DNA from: Excoecaria cochinchinensis
Lineage: Eukaryota; Streptophyta; Magnoliopsida; Malpighiales; Euphorbiaceae
DNA length: 64,000 nt
Assembly: GCA_947683425.1 (NCBI GenBank)
Contig: CANTUQ010000073.1
Location: 3,878,501-3,942,500, forward strand
Direction: 5' to 3'
In this document: piece after piece, positions 24,899 to 38,119 of the stretch
How positions within the stretch are numbered: the first letter of the stretch is position 1
Layout of the letters: each line of letters starts with the position of its first letter
Position numbers and translations under genes: made by a program
The notes under the pieces: generated by a model
The model's database searches: none
What the model was told of the DNA's origin: nothing
Seen by the model: the letters and a program-made list of their open reading frames with translations, nothing else

Positions 24899-27879
24899 TG
24901 ATAAGTTGCAATTATATTAATATTTTAGATTAATTATTGGCCTAATTATATGTTTTATTTATTTAATTTTAATAATAATTAATTAGTTTTTGTGTTTTTA
25001 TTAATTTATAATGTTTTTATAATTTTTAATAAGTTTTGGGATGTTTTCAGGTGTTTTATTTTAATCCGGAGCTAAAATGGAGGTTTGGGGTTGATTTTAG
25101 AAGAAGTTGGTGAAAATAGGCAAAATTGGCCTAAAGCACAGCCGTGCTTTTCAATAGCACAGCTGTGCTTTCGAAGGGACCGCGCAGCGCACACGGAACA
25201 ACACGGCGACACAGCTGTGCTTCCTCGCAAGGCACAGCTGTGTCACGCAGCAAGCGCAGCGCGCACACGGAGCAGCGTCACGCAAATTTCGCCCCCTCGC
25301 CCAGAGGCACAGCTGTGTACAAAATTTAGTGAGACTTGAACTAGTGCCTTGTGAAAATTGGGGTTGAATATTATGTGACATTTGTTATTGTGAGTTGAGT
25401 TTGATGATGCTAAGGTGTCTTTAAGACCAATTTTATTTTGATTATATGCAATTGAGTTGGGAATATTTATTAGTACAGTTGGGTGATTGTGTTTTGTTTA
25501 GGTAGTGGCTATTTTTCTCTAGTGACTTGATCTTTCTTTGTTAGCCAATTTACCTAAGCCTAACGTTACAACCAAAATGTAAGACCTCTTGATTCTTTGT
25601 TTTGTCTTGTTCTATTTAGTGGAGATGACCTTCTAGTAAGGTTTGGTACGTAAGAAGAGGCATATGGTGTTTCTTGAGCTTTGAGTGAAAAGCCATGAGT
25701 GCATTCATGCATTCGAGTTGATTCATTTTTCCAACATTGTATCTAGAAGTTTTGTTTTTAAATGATAAAAATTCTGTTTTGGCCTTTTGCACACACACAC
25801 AGAAATTGTTTAGTATGTTCTTGTGTTTATTTGTTATTTAGTGAGCATTGGTATTTGCAAACCTATTTTCTTGTCCCTTAATTGAGAATGACTCCTTATT
25901 TTCTTTTGTTGAGATTGAGATGATTGAGAATGTGGTTCATTCAGTTTACTCGAGGACGAGTAAAGGTTTGAGTTTGGGGTAGTTGATAAGTTGCAATTAT
26001 ATTAATATTTTAGATTAATTATTGGCCTAATTATATGTTTTATTTATTTAATTTTAATAATAATTAATTAGTTTTTGTGTTTTTATTAATTTATAATGTT
26101 TTTATAATTTTTAATAAGTTTTGGGATGTTTTCAGGTGTTTTATTTTAATCCGGAGCTAAAATGGAGGTTTGGGGTTGATTTTAGAAGAAGTTGGTGAAA
26201 ATAGGCAAAATTGGCCTAAAGCACAGCCGTGCTTTTCAATAGCACAGCTGTGCTTTCGAAGGGACCGCGCAGCGCACACGGAACAACACGGCGACACAGC
26301 TGTGCTTCCTCGCAAGGCACAGCTGTGTCACGCAGCAAGCGCAGCGCGCACACGGAGCAGCGTCACGCAAATTTCGCCCCCTCGCCCAGAGGCACAGCTG
26401 TGCTTCTTCGCAAAGCACAGCTGTGTCACGCATATTTTCCACCTGCGCGGCGCAACCCTAGCCAAAACACAGCTGTGCTTCTCAAAGCACAGCTGTGCTT
26501 TTCTCCAGTATAAAATTAAAAGAACGCCGCTGCATCCAGAAGGCAGCTTAGTTTTTAGTTTTAGTTCTAGTTTGTATTTTTCTCTCTTCTCCTTAGGGTA
26601 GACTTAGATTTATTTTCCATTAAATTCCAGCAATATTTTATTTAATTTCCATGTTTTAATTCTTCTTTTAAACTTTGTTTTAGCTTAGATTTCATTTCAA
26701 TTTGCACTTTGATTCCAATTTAATTTAGATTATTTTTATTTTAATTTTGTATTTTGGGATTTAAGGAAATTCAACGGTGGATGAACAAGAACTTCAAGAT
26801 CCATTTTCTCTTTTCATCAAGGGTGTATTCTAAACTTAATTTTTCATATTTTATATTTATATTCTTGATGTTAAGGTAGTTGTTCATACTTGGGAGTTCT
26901 TGAATCATATGTGTATTCTGGAAATTTGGATTTAATAAATATTTTCATGTTTTCTTTTATTCCTCTTGTTATATATTGTTTTGCAATTATAATGATGATT
27001 GGAGCTAAATCCGAAAATTATTGTTTGTGCAAATGCTCTGTTCTTTTAATAATGATATTTATCTTTCCAGCTTAATCCATGGATATGGTAGGTTGGTTTG
27101 TGGGTGTTAATGTTATTAGATTAAGAATTGTGAGGAATAAATAGGTTTTAGATAACTGAATCCGGGATGGTAGGTTGTCTTAGATCTAGGAATTGGTCAT
27201 ATTATACATATAGTTCAGTTTTATCTTCTCTGAAATTATCTGTTGTTGCTGAATTGAATGCAAGTTAAGGGGAGATCTACCAGGATAAACTTTGATTGTA
27301 ATCAGTTCATAAATACATACATATGCTCTGTTCTATTTTAATCAACTTCCATTGGTTTGATGAATCCGAATTGGTATTTAAATCTGTGAATGTTTATTTT
27401 AATAGGTTCAGAATGGTGGAAGATAAATGAGTTTGATATCTGAATCCGAACTGGTAGGATTGTCTGACTTAGAACTTACAAACATGTGATAATGCTAATA
27501 TATGTGCTGAATCCGAAAGGTAGGTTCATTAATTAGAATAGCTGAATCCGAAAGGTAAGCTTGGGTTTAGATAGGTTATCCAGAATTTCATGTTATATTA
27601 TTTTACCAATTTTCAGTTACATATATGAGGATAGAATTTCCCAAGTATTTAATTTCATCTTTGAATAATTTTTTGATGAACAATTTTATTTTCAATTGTT
27701 AATTTATTTTCTGGTTTAGTTTAATCTTCTCCACCAATCACACCGGGGACATCTCAAATTCACTCAACCATAGATATTTAACTGAACAACCCTTTTTCCC
27801 TTGGGTACGATAACTCGGGGTCCTAACTATACCCCACTTTATTACTTGTCGATTCGGTACACTTGCCGAGGACCCGTCA
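24899..27879 (+). mobile_element. Internally deleted LTR retrotransposon (probably Ty3/gypsy) inserted in the LINE RNase H
   Basis: Both ends are TG...CA and both are flanked by ATCGT (24894-24898 and 27880-27884). Removing the element restores the LINE frame AHVIVECDISTIINIV. The left LTR keeps only its first 419 bp (24899-25317), which by eye is identical to 25984-26402, the start of the complete right LTR (25984-27879, 1896 bp). Between them lie 666 bp of internal 3' sequence ending in a purine-rich GAGTTTGGGGTAGT just before the right LTR. The rest of the left LTR and all coding sequence are gone. The long LTR and this polypurine tract suggest the Athila/Tat side of Ty3/gypsy, but no protein domain remains to prove it. 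Confidence 0.85.
25984..27879 (+). repeat. Complete 3' LTR (1896 bp)
   Basis: The LTR begins TGATAAGTTGCAATT and ends GAGGACCCGTCA. Bases 26220-26505 hold seven perfect copies of the palindrome CACAGCTGTG and one variant (CACAGCCGTG). Bases 27075-27560 hold about six loose copies of a word like TGAATCCGAAAGGTAGG. Short open frames across the palindrome cluster are by-products of the GC-rich repeats and not genes. Confidence 0.8.
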
Positions 27880-28118
27880 ATCGTCGAGTGTGATATTTCT
27901 ACTATTATTAATATAGTTCAAGGTTCTTTCCACTCTCTCATGCATTGCTTAAATCTCTGGGTTCTTCCTTCTCCATTGTCCATATGCATCGTGAAGCCAA
28001 TATTACTTTTAATTTTTTTTGTCCCATCTGGCTTACCAATTTACTTCTGGTTTTCATGTTTTAGTTGATCCACCATTTGGCTGGTGTTTCCTATTTCCCA
28101 CTCTTATGCACCCAAAAA

Positions 28119-29558
28119 AAAAAAGTATTTCATCTCTCGCCCCTAAAAAATGAAATAGGATGACAAATGTCCTTTCTCTCTTGACTAAATGTCTCAAATT
28201 CGAATACTAAAAATAAAGTATTTTTAAATATTTAAAAGGAAGTATTGTGTCCCCATTTATAGGTCTACCTGGTATAAATTTAGATTGACCGGGTCAATGA
28301 ATTTCGAATTTCAAATAGTTATATTTAAAATTAGGCACGAAAATGTTAAAAATATCTAGTCGAATCATTTCAAGTTTTACCCTTATTCAAATAAAGTTTG
28401 AATCACAATTTTTTGAATTGAATTCATATATCTGATAAATTTTTTTAAATTTATTCTCTTAGAGTGTAAAATTAGATACAGTTCATTTTTCACAATGATA
28501 ATTAAATTTTGGTAACTAACTTACGTGTTATCCATTTTTTTTTCTATTGTTCTTTCTTATTTTCCTGGCTGACTTGTCCCCACAAAATACACTTTATCCA
28601 CATTCTCGTGTGCTCTTTTAACCTTTTCATGTGAGTGATCCAACCACGCACTTCTCAAACTCGCATAACCACTAAATGCAACAGTGCATCATATCCACAA
28701 ACTTTAATAATTTAATTTCACAAAAATGATAAAAAGAAATTAGAATTTTGCACGACTCTCTTTTGGTCGGGGCGTTCTCATAAAAGGATTAGTGAGACAT
28801 TTGTGATCAATTTCAGAAGTCTTGCGGTGCATCCACAAAAAGGCAATTTTATCCGCTCAAAATCACTTTTGCCACCAAATATTAAATTCATTAAAAAATG
28901 CTATTGTTATTTTTAATTATTTTTACTATTAAAGTTTTTTTTTTTTCATATAATATCACGTTTTCTACATATTAGAAGTAAAATATATTAACTTTATAAG
29001 TTTAATATTTTTTTTAAAAAAAACTTAATAAATTTATTGACAAAAATTATTTATTTTAAAAGGTATAGTGGCGAAATCCTTTTTTAAAACTTTAGTGGTA
29101 AAAATAATCCAAAAAAAAGTTTACTGACATTTTTTAAACACTTTGAAAAATTCAATTGCAACAATCAGATATTACAGAAATTTTGCAACAATCACCACAC
29201 ATCTTTGTGGACAGAATCTTTGGAAAAAGAAATAAGCAGAATAAATTGTGGACATATAACTTTCATGATTATATTCTTTTTATTTTCTTTCACAAGGGCT
29301 TGCCCTTATAAGTGGGCGAAGAATATGGTCCTTAAATTCTAGAATCATCTTAAATTTCTAGCCTTATAATTTATTATAGAATTAATTATAAGAGTACGGG
29401 CCAAATCGGGTCAATGTTTTTTTTTTCAACGGCGGAACTAGAAATTTATATTTGGAGTAGGAATAACGAATGTGAGGTATTTTTTTATATGAATAATCTT
29501 ATTTTGAAGTGAATATAGATATTTTTACGTAAATATAATATAATTATCATAATGAATG

Positions 29559-29617
<59 letters not shown>

Positions 29618-30296
29618 ATCTTACTATCTTAGGGATCAATACTATTTTTTTTTTAAAATATATCATTTTATGGATAAAAATATAATATCAACATTCAGAG
29701 GGGGCTATTAGTAATTTTTTTTGAGTTTTATAAAATCCAAGAGGTGGGCCAGCATGTAGCTCCGCCGCTAGATGGATCAGATAAAAAATATATATCTTTG
29801 GCTAAAGAATGAGCCATGAAATTCGTTGATTTGCAAAGATACTCAACTTGAATAAAAATTGAAATCTAAATAAAAAGATAAACAATCTTGAACAATAAAG
29901 TCTAAGTCAGAATTATCCCGAAAGCTTATAAATTGGACTTCAACGTTTATTTTCTATTGTAATTAGGAAATTTCGTTAGTTTTTTCATTAAATTTAACAT
30001 AAATGCTTATGTGGCAAGTTGAGTGTACTCTAATTACACTAGGTGGCATGCCAAATTTGTATTATTGAGTTGCAATTTTGGATTGTTTTTATAAGCTAAA
30101 ATATCCTTAGTAAATTAATATTATAAAAATAAAAATTAACAATTACATTTATTTAGTTACTCTAGAATCAATAATATAACAGAAAATTAAAACATTTTTT
30201 TTTTAAATTTAGTAACTGAGTTAAAGAATTAATTACTTAAATTTAGTAAATATATAATATATCCATGTGATATTGCAAGTATAAGTAATGAATAGT

Positions 30297-30329
<33 letters not shown>

Positions 30330-31555
30330 TTTGAAACAGAGTAATGGATAGTTGGACTTAAACAATTTCAATTTAAATATTTAAATTCTAAAATTGTCAA
30401 ATTTCATATATTTCTATCCAAAAACAAATCCTAATTTTCTGTTATAATAATTTTAGAGCAAATGAAATAAATTTAATTGTTCTTTTTTATTTCTTATAAG
30501 TTTAATTTATTAAAAATATTTTAGGTCATAAAAGTTGTGAAAAAGAAATAGTAATGCATCAATCATTATAACTTGGCACACATAAACATTTCCATTGGAT
30601 TTAATGAAAAAGCTGACAAGTGCCCCAATTATAATGAAAAATAAACATTGAGGTCTAATTTGTAACATTTTAAACCTGAAGTTTTAATATGTAAGGTAGG
30701 TGAAACTTTGTACCTCTTGTAATTAACCCTTTATTGAAAAGGCACCTAGTCCTTGTCAACTTCTTTCTTTCACTTCAGATTAACTTCTAATTGCACAAGC
30801 AAGCAAAGCACCATTTTAACAGTAATTCCAATTTAAAGTCTCCCTTTAACCCAAAGAGAACACTTCCATGTTACCATGGGCAAAATCCATTTTCAGATTT
30901 TCCATCTTTCAAAATTTTCTATATTAGATTCCTTTAAAAAAAATTATTAATTATATTCCTATATTTTAATATGAGATAATATACAGTTTATTATTGACAA
31001 AACTAAAACGAATATATTTCAATTGCTATTAAAAAGCATGTCATTTTTTTTAATAAAGGAATCTAATGTGAAAAATTATAAAATTCAAAAATTCAATATA
31101 AAAATTTTAGAAGTTTAGAAACCTAATTGAAAATGAATTTTATCAACATGATATACTATTAACCGCAATATACGTGCTAAAGTGGAGTGTATAAAGGACT
31201 GCATGTTAACTCGTTAAAATATAAAGACTTAATAAAAAAAAAAATTTTATAAAGAGCCAATATAAAAAATTTTAAAAATTCAAAAATCTGAAAGGAAATA
31301 TTACCTATATTAAAAAAGAAAAAACAAAAAGCTCATATCATCGCCCACATTGCATATGAAAGACTAGCCTTATTTTTCAATCCTTGATATCTCTTCTAAC
31401 AAATTAAGGTAGTGTATGCAAGCATGCCTGTTCTCATGCATGGTTGAGGAAAGGTTTAATATATTAGAAGCCCCTCAACATGTAAATGTTATTCACTTTG
31501 CTCTCTAATTTTTTTCGAAAAATCATTTAACACCCTGATTTTTTAATTTTCATAT
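28119..31555. other. Intergenic region, AT-rich, with microsatellites and a possible MITE
   Basis: No gene is seen. A compound (TA)n(CA)n tract lies at about 29560-29617 and a (TG)n(TA)n tract at about 30296-30330. The stretch 29428-29775 begins CGGCGGAACTA and ends TAGCTCCGCCG, an imperfect inverted repeat with a pattern often seen in plant MITE-like repeats; a target duplication could not be identified. The rest is simple A/T-rich DNA. Confidence 0.45.
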
Positions 31556-33509
31556 CCAACTGATGGGAAAATTATACTCATATAATTAACATGCGGATGT
31601 AACATTAAATAAATGTACCTACCTCTTGTAGCGCAGAAACTCGTTGCGGAAGCGTCTACCAAGATCCCGTTTGTTTTTCGTCACTGGTCTGGCTTTTACC
31701 CACTCGAGGTAAGAGCAGCTAGATCACAATCTAAATGCCCCTGAAAATAAGACAAAAAACTTTGAGTGGGAACGAGCAGTCTTGCGGCGTATACGTTTTC
31801 TCGTTACCAAATTATGAGGACCTCACCTCTATTTATAGAGGTCCTAATGGCTAGAGACCTAACTCTAGTTTAACTCAAACTCTTTCTGAGATAATATTTG
31901 GTAATTTAATTTAGATTAAATAACTCAATTTAATCTGGATAGGAACTCAATCCTTTATAGAGTCATGGGCGTATCCCAACTCTATCATCTCCCACTCGCA
32001 CATGACGGAACGCATTCCAGTCTTAATCTTCAGTTATACTGGCAAATAGATTGTGTGACCAGCATATCTCGAGAGCACTAGTGCTATACACCTGTTAGGG
32101 ATATATAGCGTCTCGGAAAACAAGATCCTCTTCTTCACGTATGCCTAACCCTAGATTGCCTTCTCACATTCACTGTTTTAACTCATGATCTCATAAAACA
32201 ATTTTCGTGTTCACTATTATATTTCTACTCATAGAAACTATAATAGACCGGTCAGTGAACCACGAAACCTTATGAAAGTGATCAGAAGGCTATCTTCCCC
32301 TCTTATTGTATGCCATCCATCATGATTCAACTCACTTTTCTAGTTAGATCCGCCAGGCCTAAATTTTTCCCGGACCTCTTGGAAACTAACTAAGCTAGCC
32401 GCATTGAACCATACTTCAGGGATAAGTTAAGGGTTCTAAGGGTTGAAATATAAATAGGGTCTCACAATAGGGAAAGTTGAGATCAATTATATTATTAAAT
32501 TTCCATCCCTGTGGTCATATAAGCACACACGGTATAAAACATGTGTTATGGTGTTCTTTCCTTCCCTTAAAGGAGCGCATGTCTCACATTTTGATAATGT
32601 GTATATTTGACACCATACAGAAGCGTAAAGTTACGATGCACCGAAGCACCCAACTTTAGTCCGCTTACTTAAGGACTACTTCTGGCTTTTTAGACAGAAT
32701 ATGGTAGTTACATTTAACTTACCATCGGATTTCATACAATCCTTATTTTGGATCTCAATCCAAAGCATACCACCTTATGTATGTCTTTATCTCGCACCTT
32801 AACAAGACTCATCTTGTAATTTCTGCTAGACGGCACTTTTATTTTTGAACAGGCTCTCGAGCATTCTCTATGTTCAAAAATCGTCTCATCTTAGTTTTTG
32901 CCAACTCATTGACAAAACTAAGGTAAACACCCTTGTGAGTGGGCTACTTCTCTGTCCGACATGCTCAATCTCATATCAATAACAGTAAATGTTTACACAT
33001 AAACATTCACACTCATGTATTGCCAACAATGAACTTTAGTTATTATTCGCAAATAATAACGTTAAGGGGTTATATAAAATATAACAATACCAATTAAATT
33101 CTACGCAAACCTCGAGATCTAATGTGTCTCTCAAAACACATCTCTCGTCATAGGTTTACTCAACGGATCTGCGTGCGTAGAAACGTACTGTAAGTTCACA
33201 TCTTTCCTTGTGCAACAATATCTCTCGCGTATTGATACTTAATGCCGATACGCTTAGCTCCACTATAAGCTATCAACGACTGACTGTCACTAAAGAATGT
33301 CATTAATACCTCTAAGACAGTTACTCTTAAATGGCTCAAAAATCATTTCAGCCAAACTGTCTCCTGTACTGCATTTGAGTGACAAATTCAACTTCCACTA
33401 TTGATGGGGCTATACAAGTTTAATTCTTGTTATCTCACGAGATGGCACTCTTACCAAATAAGAATATAAACCTGAGGTGGATGCCTTCTTATCTACATCT
33501 CCTGCCCAA

Positions 33510-33710
33510 TCAACGTCTCTGTATTCTCTCAATGCAGATCATTTTCTTAATAATAGAGAGAATAGGCTGCAGTACCTCTAAGGTATATAAGTATCCTTTC
33601 AATTGCTTCCAATGTGCTTTGCCTGGGTTAGATTGATATCTATTTACTATGCCCACTGCATAGCATATATCATGTCTTGTATACAACACTGCATACATAA
33701 GACTACCCAT
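33510..33710 (-). pseudogene. Copia reverse transcriptase/RNase H junction fragment
   Basis: The frame contains MGSLMYAVLYTRHDICYAVG and VNRYQSNPGKAHWKQLKGYL, the well-known copia stretch after the reverse transcriptase palm. About 0.3 kb upstream in element orientation, YVDDI is encoded by 34018-34032, which is the catalytic YVDD motif of reverse transcriptase. Frames before and after are broken, so no polymerase is made. Confidence 0.85.
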
Positions 33711-35464
33711 GGCACTGTCATATATAGAACGTTCCTCATACGTTCAATTTTCCTGACCTCATAGGACACACATCTTTGCTAAGAAACTGATTCTTGGCAA
33801 TGGGGTAATCTATGAGTTTGCAATTTTGCATATTAAATCGCTCAAGGTCTTTGTTGATATATTTCTCTCAAGAAATAGACAACAATCTTCTTGAATGATC
33901 TCTTGAAATCTTAACTTCAAAAATGTAATATGCACAACTCATATTCTTTGTCTCAAAGTTGGACGATAACCAATCTTTGATTTTATTTACGTACCATTTA
34001 TCATTTTCAGCTTTCAGTATGTCGTCTACATACAATGCCAAAATGATAAATTCATTTTCAGAGCTTTTACTTTAAACACAATGATCTTTATCAATCATGT
34101 TGAACACGTTCGACATGACTGTATGATGAAGTCTCAAGCACCATTGTGTTGTAGACTGTTTAAGGCCATAGATTGAACTCATCAATCAGCAAACCTTATG
34201 TTTGCTGCCTTTTTCGATGAAACATGTAGATTGTTTCATCCATTTCTCCATTGAGAAAAGCAGTCTATTCATCCACTTGATGAAGCTCTACATTCAAACT
34301 CGCCACTGTGGCTAGAATGAACCTTATGGACGTAAATTTTACAACAGATGAGAAAGTCTACTCATAGTCAATCTCTTTCTATTGTATGAACCCCTTAGCG
34401 ACTAGCCGAGCCTTATATCTTTCGATACCTCTTTCAGCTTTTCGCTTTACTTTTGAGAATACATTTATTCTCAATTTGTGTCCTTCCAGTAGATCAAATA
34501 GTTCTCAAACATGGTTTGATCTCATGGATGCCATTTCTTTTTCCATTATTTTAATTCATTTTTTTTTCTTTAGATGGGCATGAAAGAGCTTTTTGAATAG
34601 GTTTTATGCTCTTTCTAGTCTTGTTGGGATAACCAAAAGGGCTTCGTTCAGGCCTTCAATTTTAAATTGTCGGCATGAAACACTTATCATTTTAGATTTT
34701 TTTTTTCAGTTCTGAATCTTGATAAACATGTCTCATATATTTATCGTGATTCACAATGCTCCCACTGGGATCATGTTCCATACTCCCACTGGAGTTAGGA
34801 ATACTATATTCTTTCCTCCCACTGGAGTTAAGAATGCTCCCATTCGAATCAGGTCTCGAACATTCGGATCGTTTGGAGGATGAAGGTCTTAACCTTCTTC
34901 CTCTAACTCCCTCCCACTCGGATGGAGTGATCCTGATCGTTCCTCTACCTGAAATTAATATAAAGTGAAATCTCAATTCACTTCGCCCAACTTAGAAAAT
35001 GCATTCTCTTTAGAATTTGACGTCTAGTGATTCAAATTTTATCATTATGCCATTTTCTTACTGACCCATGAAAATGTATCCTTTTGATACTTCATAATAT
35101 CTCACATAGATACTCTTCTGCCTCTTGGTCTCAAATTTACCAAATTGAGGTATCATGGACGTAAGAATTATAACCCAAAAGTTATAAATGGCTGAGGTCA
35201 ACTTGTCGACCATTTCACAACTCATAAGTTGTGGTAATGACAGATTTGGAGGGCATACAGTTCAGAACATATATGGCAGTCAACAAAGCATCTCCCCAAT
35301 AGGAGATAGGCAAATTTGCCTCTGCCATCATAGATCTAACCATATATATAGGAGAGTCTTATTTCTCCTTTCCTCAATACCGTTTTGTTGTGGATTTCAA
35401 GGAATGAACAACTGATATTCAATCCTTTTTCATCACATGAAACTTTAAGTTTATCTCTAAGATA

Positions 35465-35686
35465 TTATTGACTTCTGTCAGTTCTTAAGGTTTTGATCTT
35501 TTTATCTAATTGATTCTCAGCTATACTCATATAAGTCGTGAAGCAACACAATGCTTCTGACTTGTGAGAATTCAAATAGACATGACCATACCTAGTATAG
35601 TCATATATTAATGTGATGAAATAGTAGGCCCCATGCCTTACCCTCACATTCATTTGACCACATTCGTCAGAATGAACTAACTGCAA
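35465..35686 (-). pseudogene. Copia integrase core fragment
   Basis: The frame contains LVHSDECGQMNV, ITLIYDYTRYGHVYL and LDKKIKTLRTDRS. This corresponds to the beginning of the copia integrase core, where the HSD and following aspartates lie. It ends in a stop before the last acidic residue, and the flanking integrase sequence is in other frames. Confidence 0.85.
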
Positions 35687-36149
35687 TGGAAATTCGCTTT
35701 AATTCCTTATTCGAATGATTTTCTAACTAGTTTTTCCTTTTAGTCAATGCTTACATGTAGGTAATTCAACCTTATTTAAATTACTTATTAAACCTATTTT
35801 GACTAACCGACTCATTCGGTCCTGTCCAATATGGTTTAATTTAGCATGTCATAATTTCACATTGTCCTCATAACTATGTGAAGAGTAAGAATCATTTAAA
35901 GGAAAAATTAGTTTTACTTAAATAGTTATGGTCCACATCCATAACAATAAAATCATTCAAGCATAAGTATACACTGTTATCCTCAAAAATAAATTGAAAA
36001 TAAATTTCAATAAATCAAGAACAGAACCTAAATTTCATAACAAAGGTATCTCGATCCCTTGTTATATAGTCCATTGGTTCTAAATCTATCACCCACAAAG
36101 GATAAAATTTTGAACTAGATACATAAATTCCACTCACTCTTGAGTTAGA

Positions 36150-37000
36150 ATAGTGTATCTTTAAAGACACAATGCAGTCTCTTTGCATAGTATCCTTTTA
36201 GGCAATTGAAACATTTCACTCTTGAATTGTTTACCACCCATTTGCCTTTGGACCTTTTATGATTCTATTCATTTTGCTTTTCAGGCTCTCAAGCCTTTTT
36301 CTTACCTCTATTGTTGAAGCTTATTTTATTATTCTAATGAGAACTCATTCTATTAGAACAGGACTGTGCCATATGCACTATGACATTGACCTTAATCATT
36401 GTCAGACAGTCCCTTTTAAGCTTCAAATGACAAGCGACATCCTCAAATGTCTTTATGCTTATCCATGTGAGATAGTTGCATCTACACATGCTACCAACTC
36501 TTGGGTAAAGCATGGATAATGGTTTGGACCTTACTGCTCATCAGTCACTTATGACTAAGTTCACTAAGCTCATTTTTCCTTTCCATCTCTATTAGATGTC
36601 TTCGCATCAAATAATCAGACTTTTCTGATATATATCAAATTTGATCGTCAATGATCGGAGCTTATTCAGAGTCACATCTCTGAATTTCTTCTGCAAACCG
36701 ATCCACAGATCTATTGCATTTTGATACTTGCGAAATTGCTTAGTGATGTGATGCAACATAGGCATCTTGGTCCTGCTTATGCTGGGATATAGCGTCATCC
36801 TCAGGTTTAGCCATAACCGAACTTGAGGATTTAAGAGCCTCTTGCTCTTCAAGCACATACTGGATCTTTGTATTCCAGATTTCATAATTATAACTTGGAA
36901 GCAGCATCCATTAGGATCCTCTGATCTCAAATGGACCAATATTGCACATTTTTAAAAGAGATAAGGCAACACATGTAATTTATTATGCACCTGAAATAGT
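36150..37000 (-). pseudogene. Copia gag remnant with a degenerate CCHC zinc knuckle
   Basis: Near 36930-36720 on the minus strand a frame reads like copia gag (KIQYVLEEQEAL, MAKPEDDAISQHKQDQDAY), followed by a stop. Near 36215-36170 is CFNCLKGYYAKRLHC, a CCHC nucleic-acid-binding knuckle with altered spacing residues. Several stops and frame changes lie between them. Confidence 0.7.
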
Positions 37001-38119
37001 AACCTAGTAAAATTTTCTATTAGGCTCAAATTCGAAAAGGCTACTTATAGTATCCAATTACCCTCTAAGTCCTAATGTCCAACCTTATAGGTTAAGATTT
37101 CATGCATAATAAATCTAAATTATTGGATTATCAAGTTCTCAAACTTATGAGGGGATTTTTATTAAGCCTTTACTTAATAAACATGCAATTATTTTACTCA
37201 TAAAATATCGCAAGACAATTAACAATTAAAATAAACTCATTTATTATAAAGTTAAATGCCATCATAATAAGTAAATAAACACATTTATTTAACCAATAAT
37301 TAAAATTCAATAATTTCAAAATAAGACACTCATGTCAAATATTAATAGGAAACATAAATTCTATTTTAATAATAACAAATGTCAACTCAAATTGACACTT
37401 ATGTCAACTATTATTGAAGTCCAGATTTCATTAAATCTTTTAGTTGTTAGGATTATATCTTTGACCGTTTTAATCAATTCATCAAGTGACTCATAAGTCC
37501 ATTGATGAAGTCATGGACAATGCACGCTCTGTCCATTTCTCAACACCATCACAGAACTTTAGTGTTACTTTTCAACACTTGCCCTTTTAGTAACTCGAAC
37601 CAAAATTTTATTTTCATACTCAGACCACCAGTTCAAATGCACTCTTGCATTTGTTCTCACACATGTAATTTATGATGCACCGTTGCATCAATGTCATCAG
37701 CTCAAAACTTCCTTCGCATTTTCATGTTACTTATTGATTGCACCCTTGCAATTCTTAAAATAACCTATGCGTTTCATAAGGAAGTACCAGTACCCTTATT
37801 TAACTTTTCTGTAACATATTACAGGAAAAAATTATACACTCATGTATAAATACACATGATTGAAACGCATTTCAATCAATAAATAAGGACAAAACCTCAA
37901 AAAAATTTTCAAAATATTTTTAAAAATTTTCGAAAGCAGAAAACACATTTTCTACAAATTTTTAATATTTTATTTTTGAAATTAAACACATTTAAATATC
38001 AAAAATTACAAAATTAATTTTCTGGTCATTAAAAAATTTTGAAAATATGACCAAAAATTCAGAAATAATTTTTAAAAATTATTTGACAAAAATCGGAGCT
38101 GAAATGGTGGTCGGAGGGC

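Larger units (their letters stand above)
20519..28118 (+). mobile_element. Decayed plant LINE (non-LTR retrotransposon), broken by three later insertions
   Basis: LINE sequence is found at 20519-20747, 21377-21623, 24228-24898 and 27880-28118. It encodes the C-terminal part of a plant LINE ORF2: the region after reverse transcriptase (WFAGNGHSRLF, VVDLILSCCPPIL), a zf-RVT zinc-binding region (MWNLIWHWQGLERVHSFLWL, then CDLICSIC and TLHVLRDC) and a plant RNase H domain (WYVDGSFVANFG, LRAEI, GMKLAKEVGLAHVI, IINIVQGS). It ends in an 11-12 nt A run near 28110. The endonuclease and reverse transcriptase core are absent, so it was 5'-truncated or eroded. Stops and a frameshift show it is dead. The insertions at 20748-21376 and 24899-27879 leave the LINE reading frame continuous when removed, which supports both boundaries. 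Confidence 0.8.

Noticed and set aside
25085..26601. Nearly identical open frames of 84 and 143 codons on the plus strand (and matching minus-strand frames)
   Set aside because: They lie in the two copies of one LTR and arise from the GC-rich palindrome repeats; no protein family or codon bias supports them.
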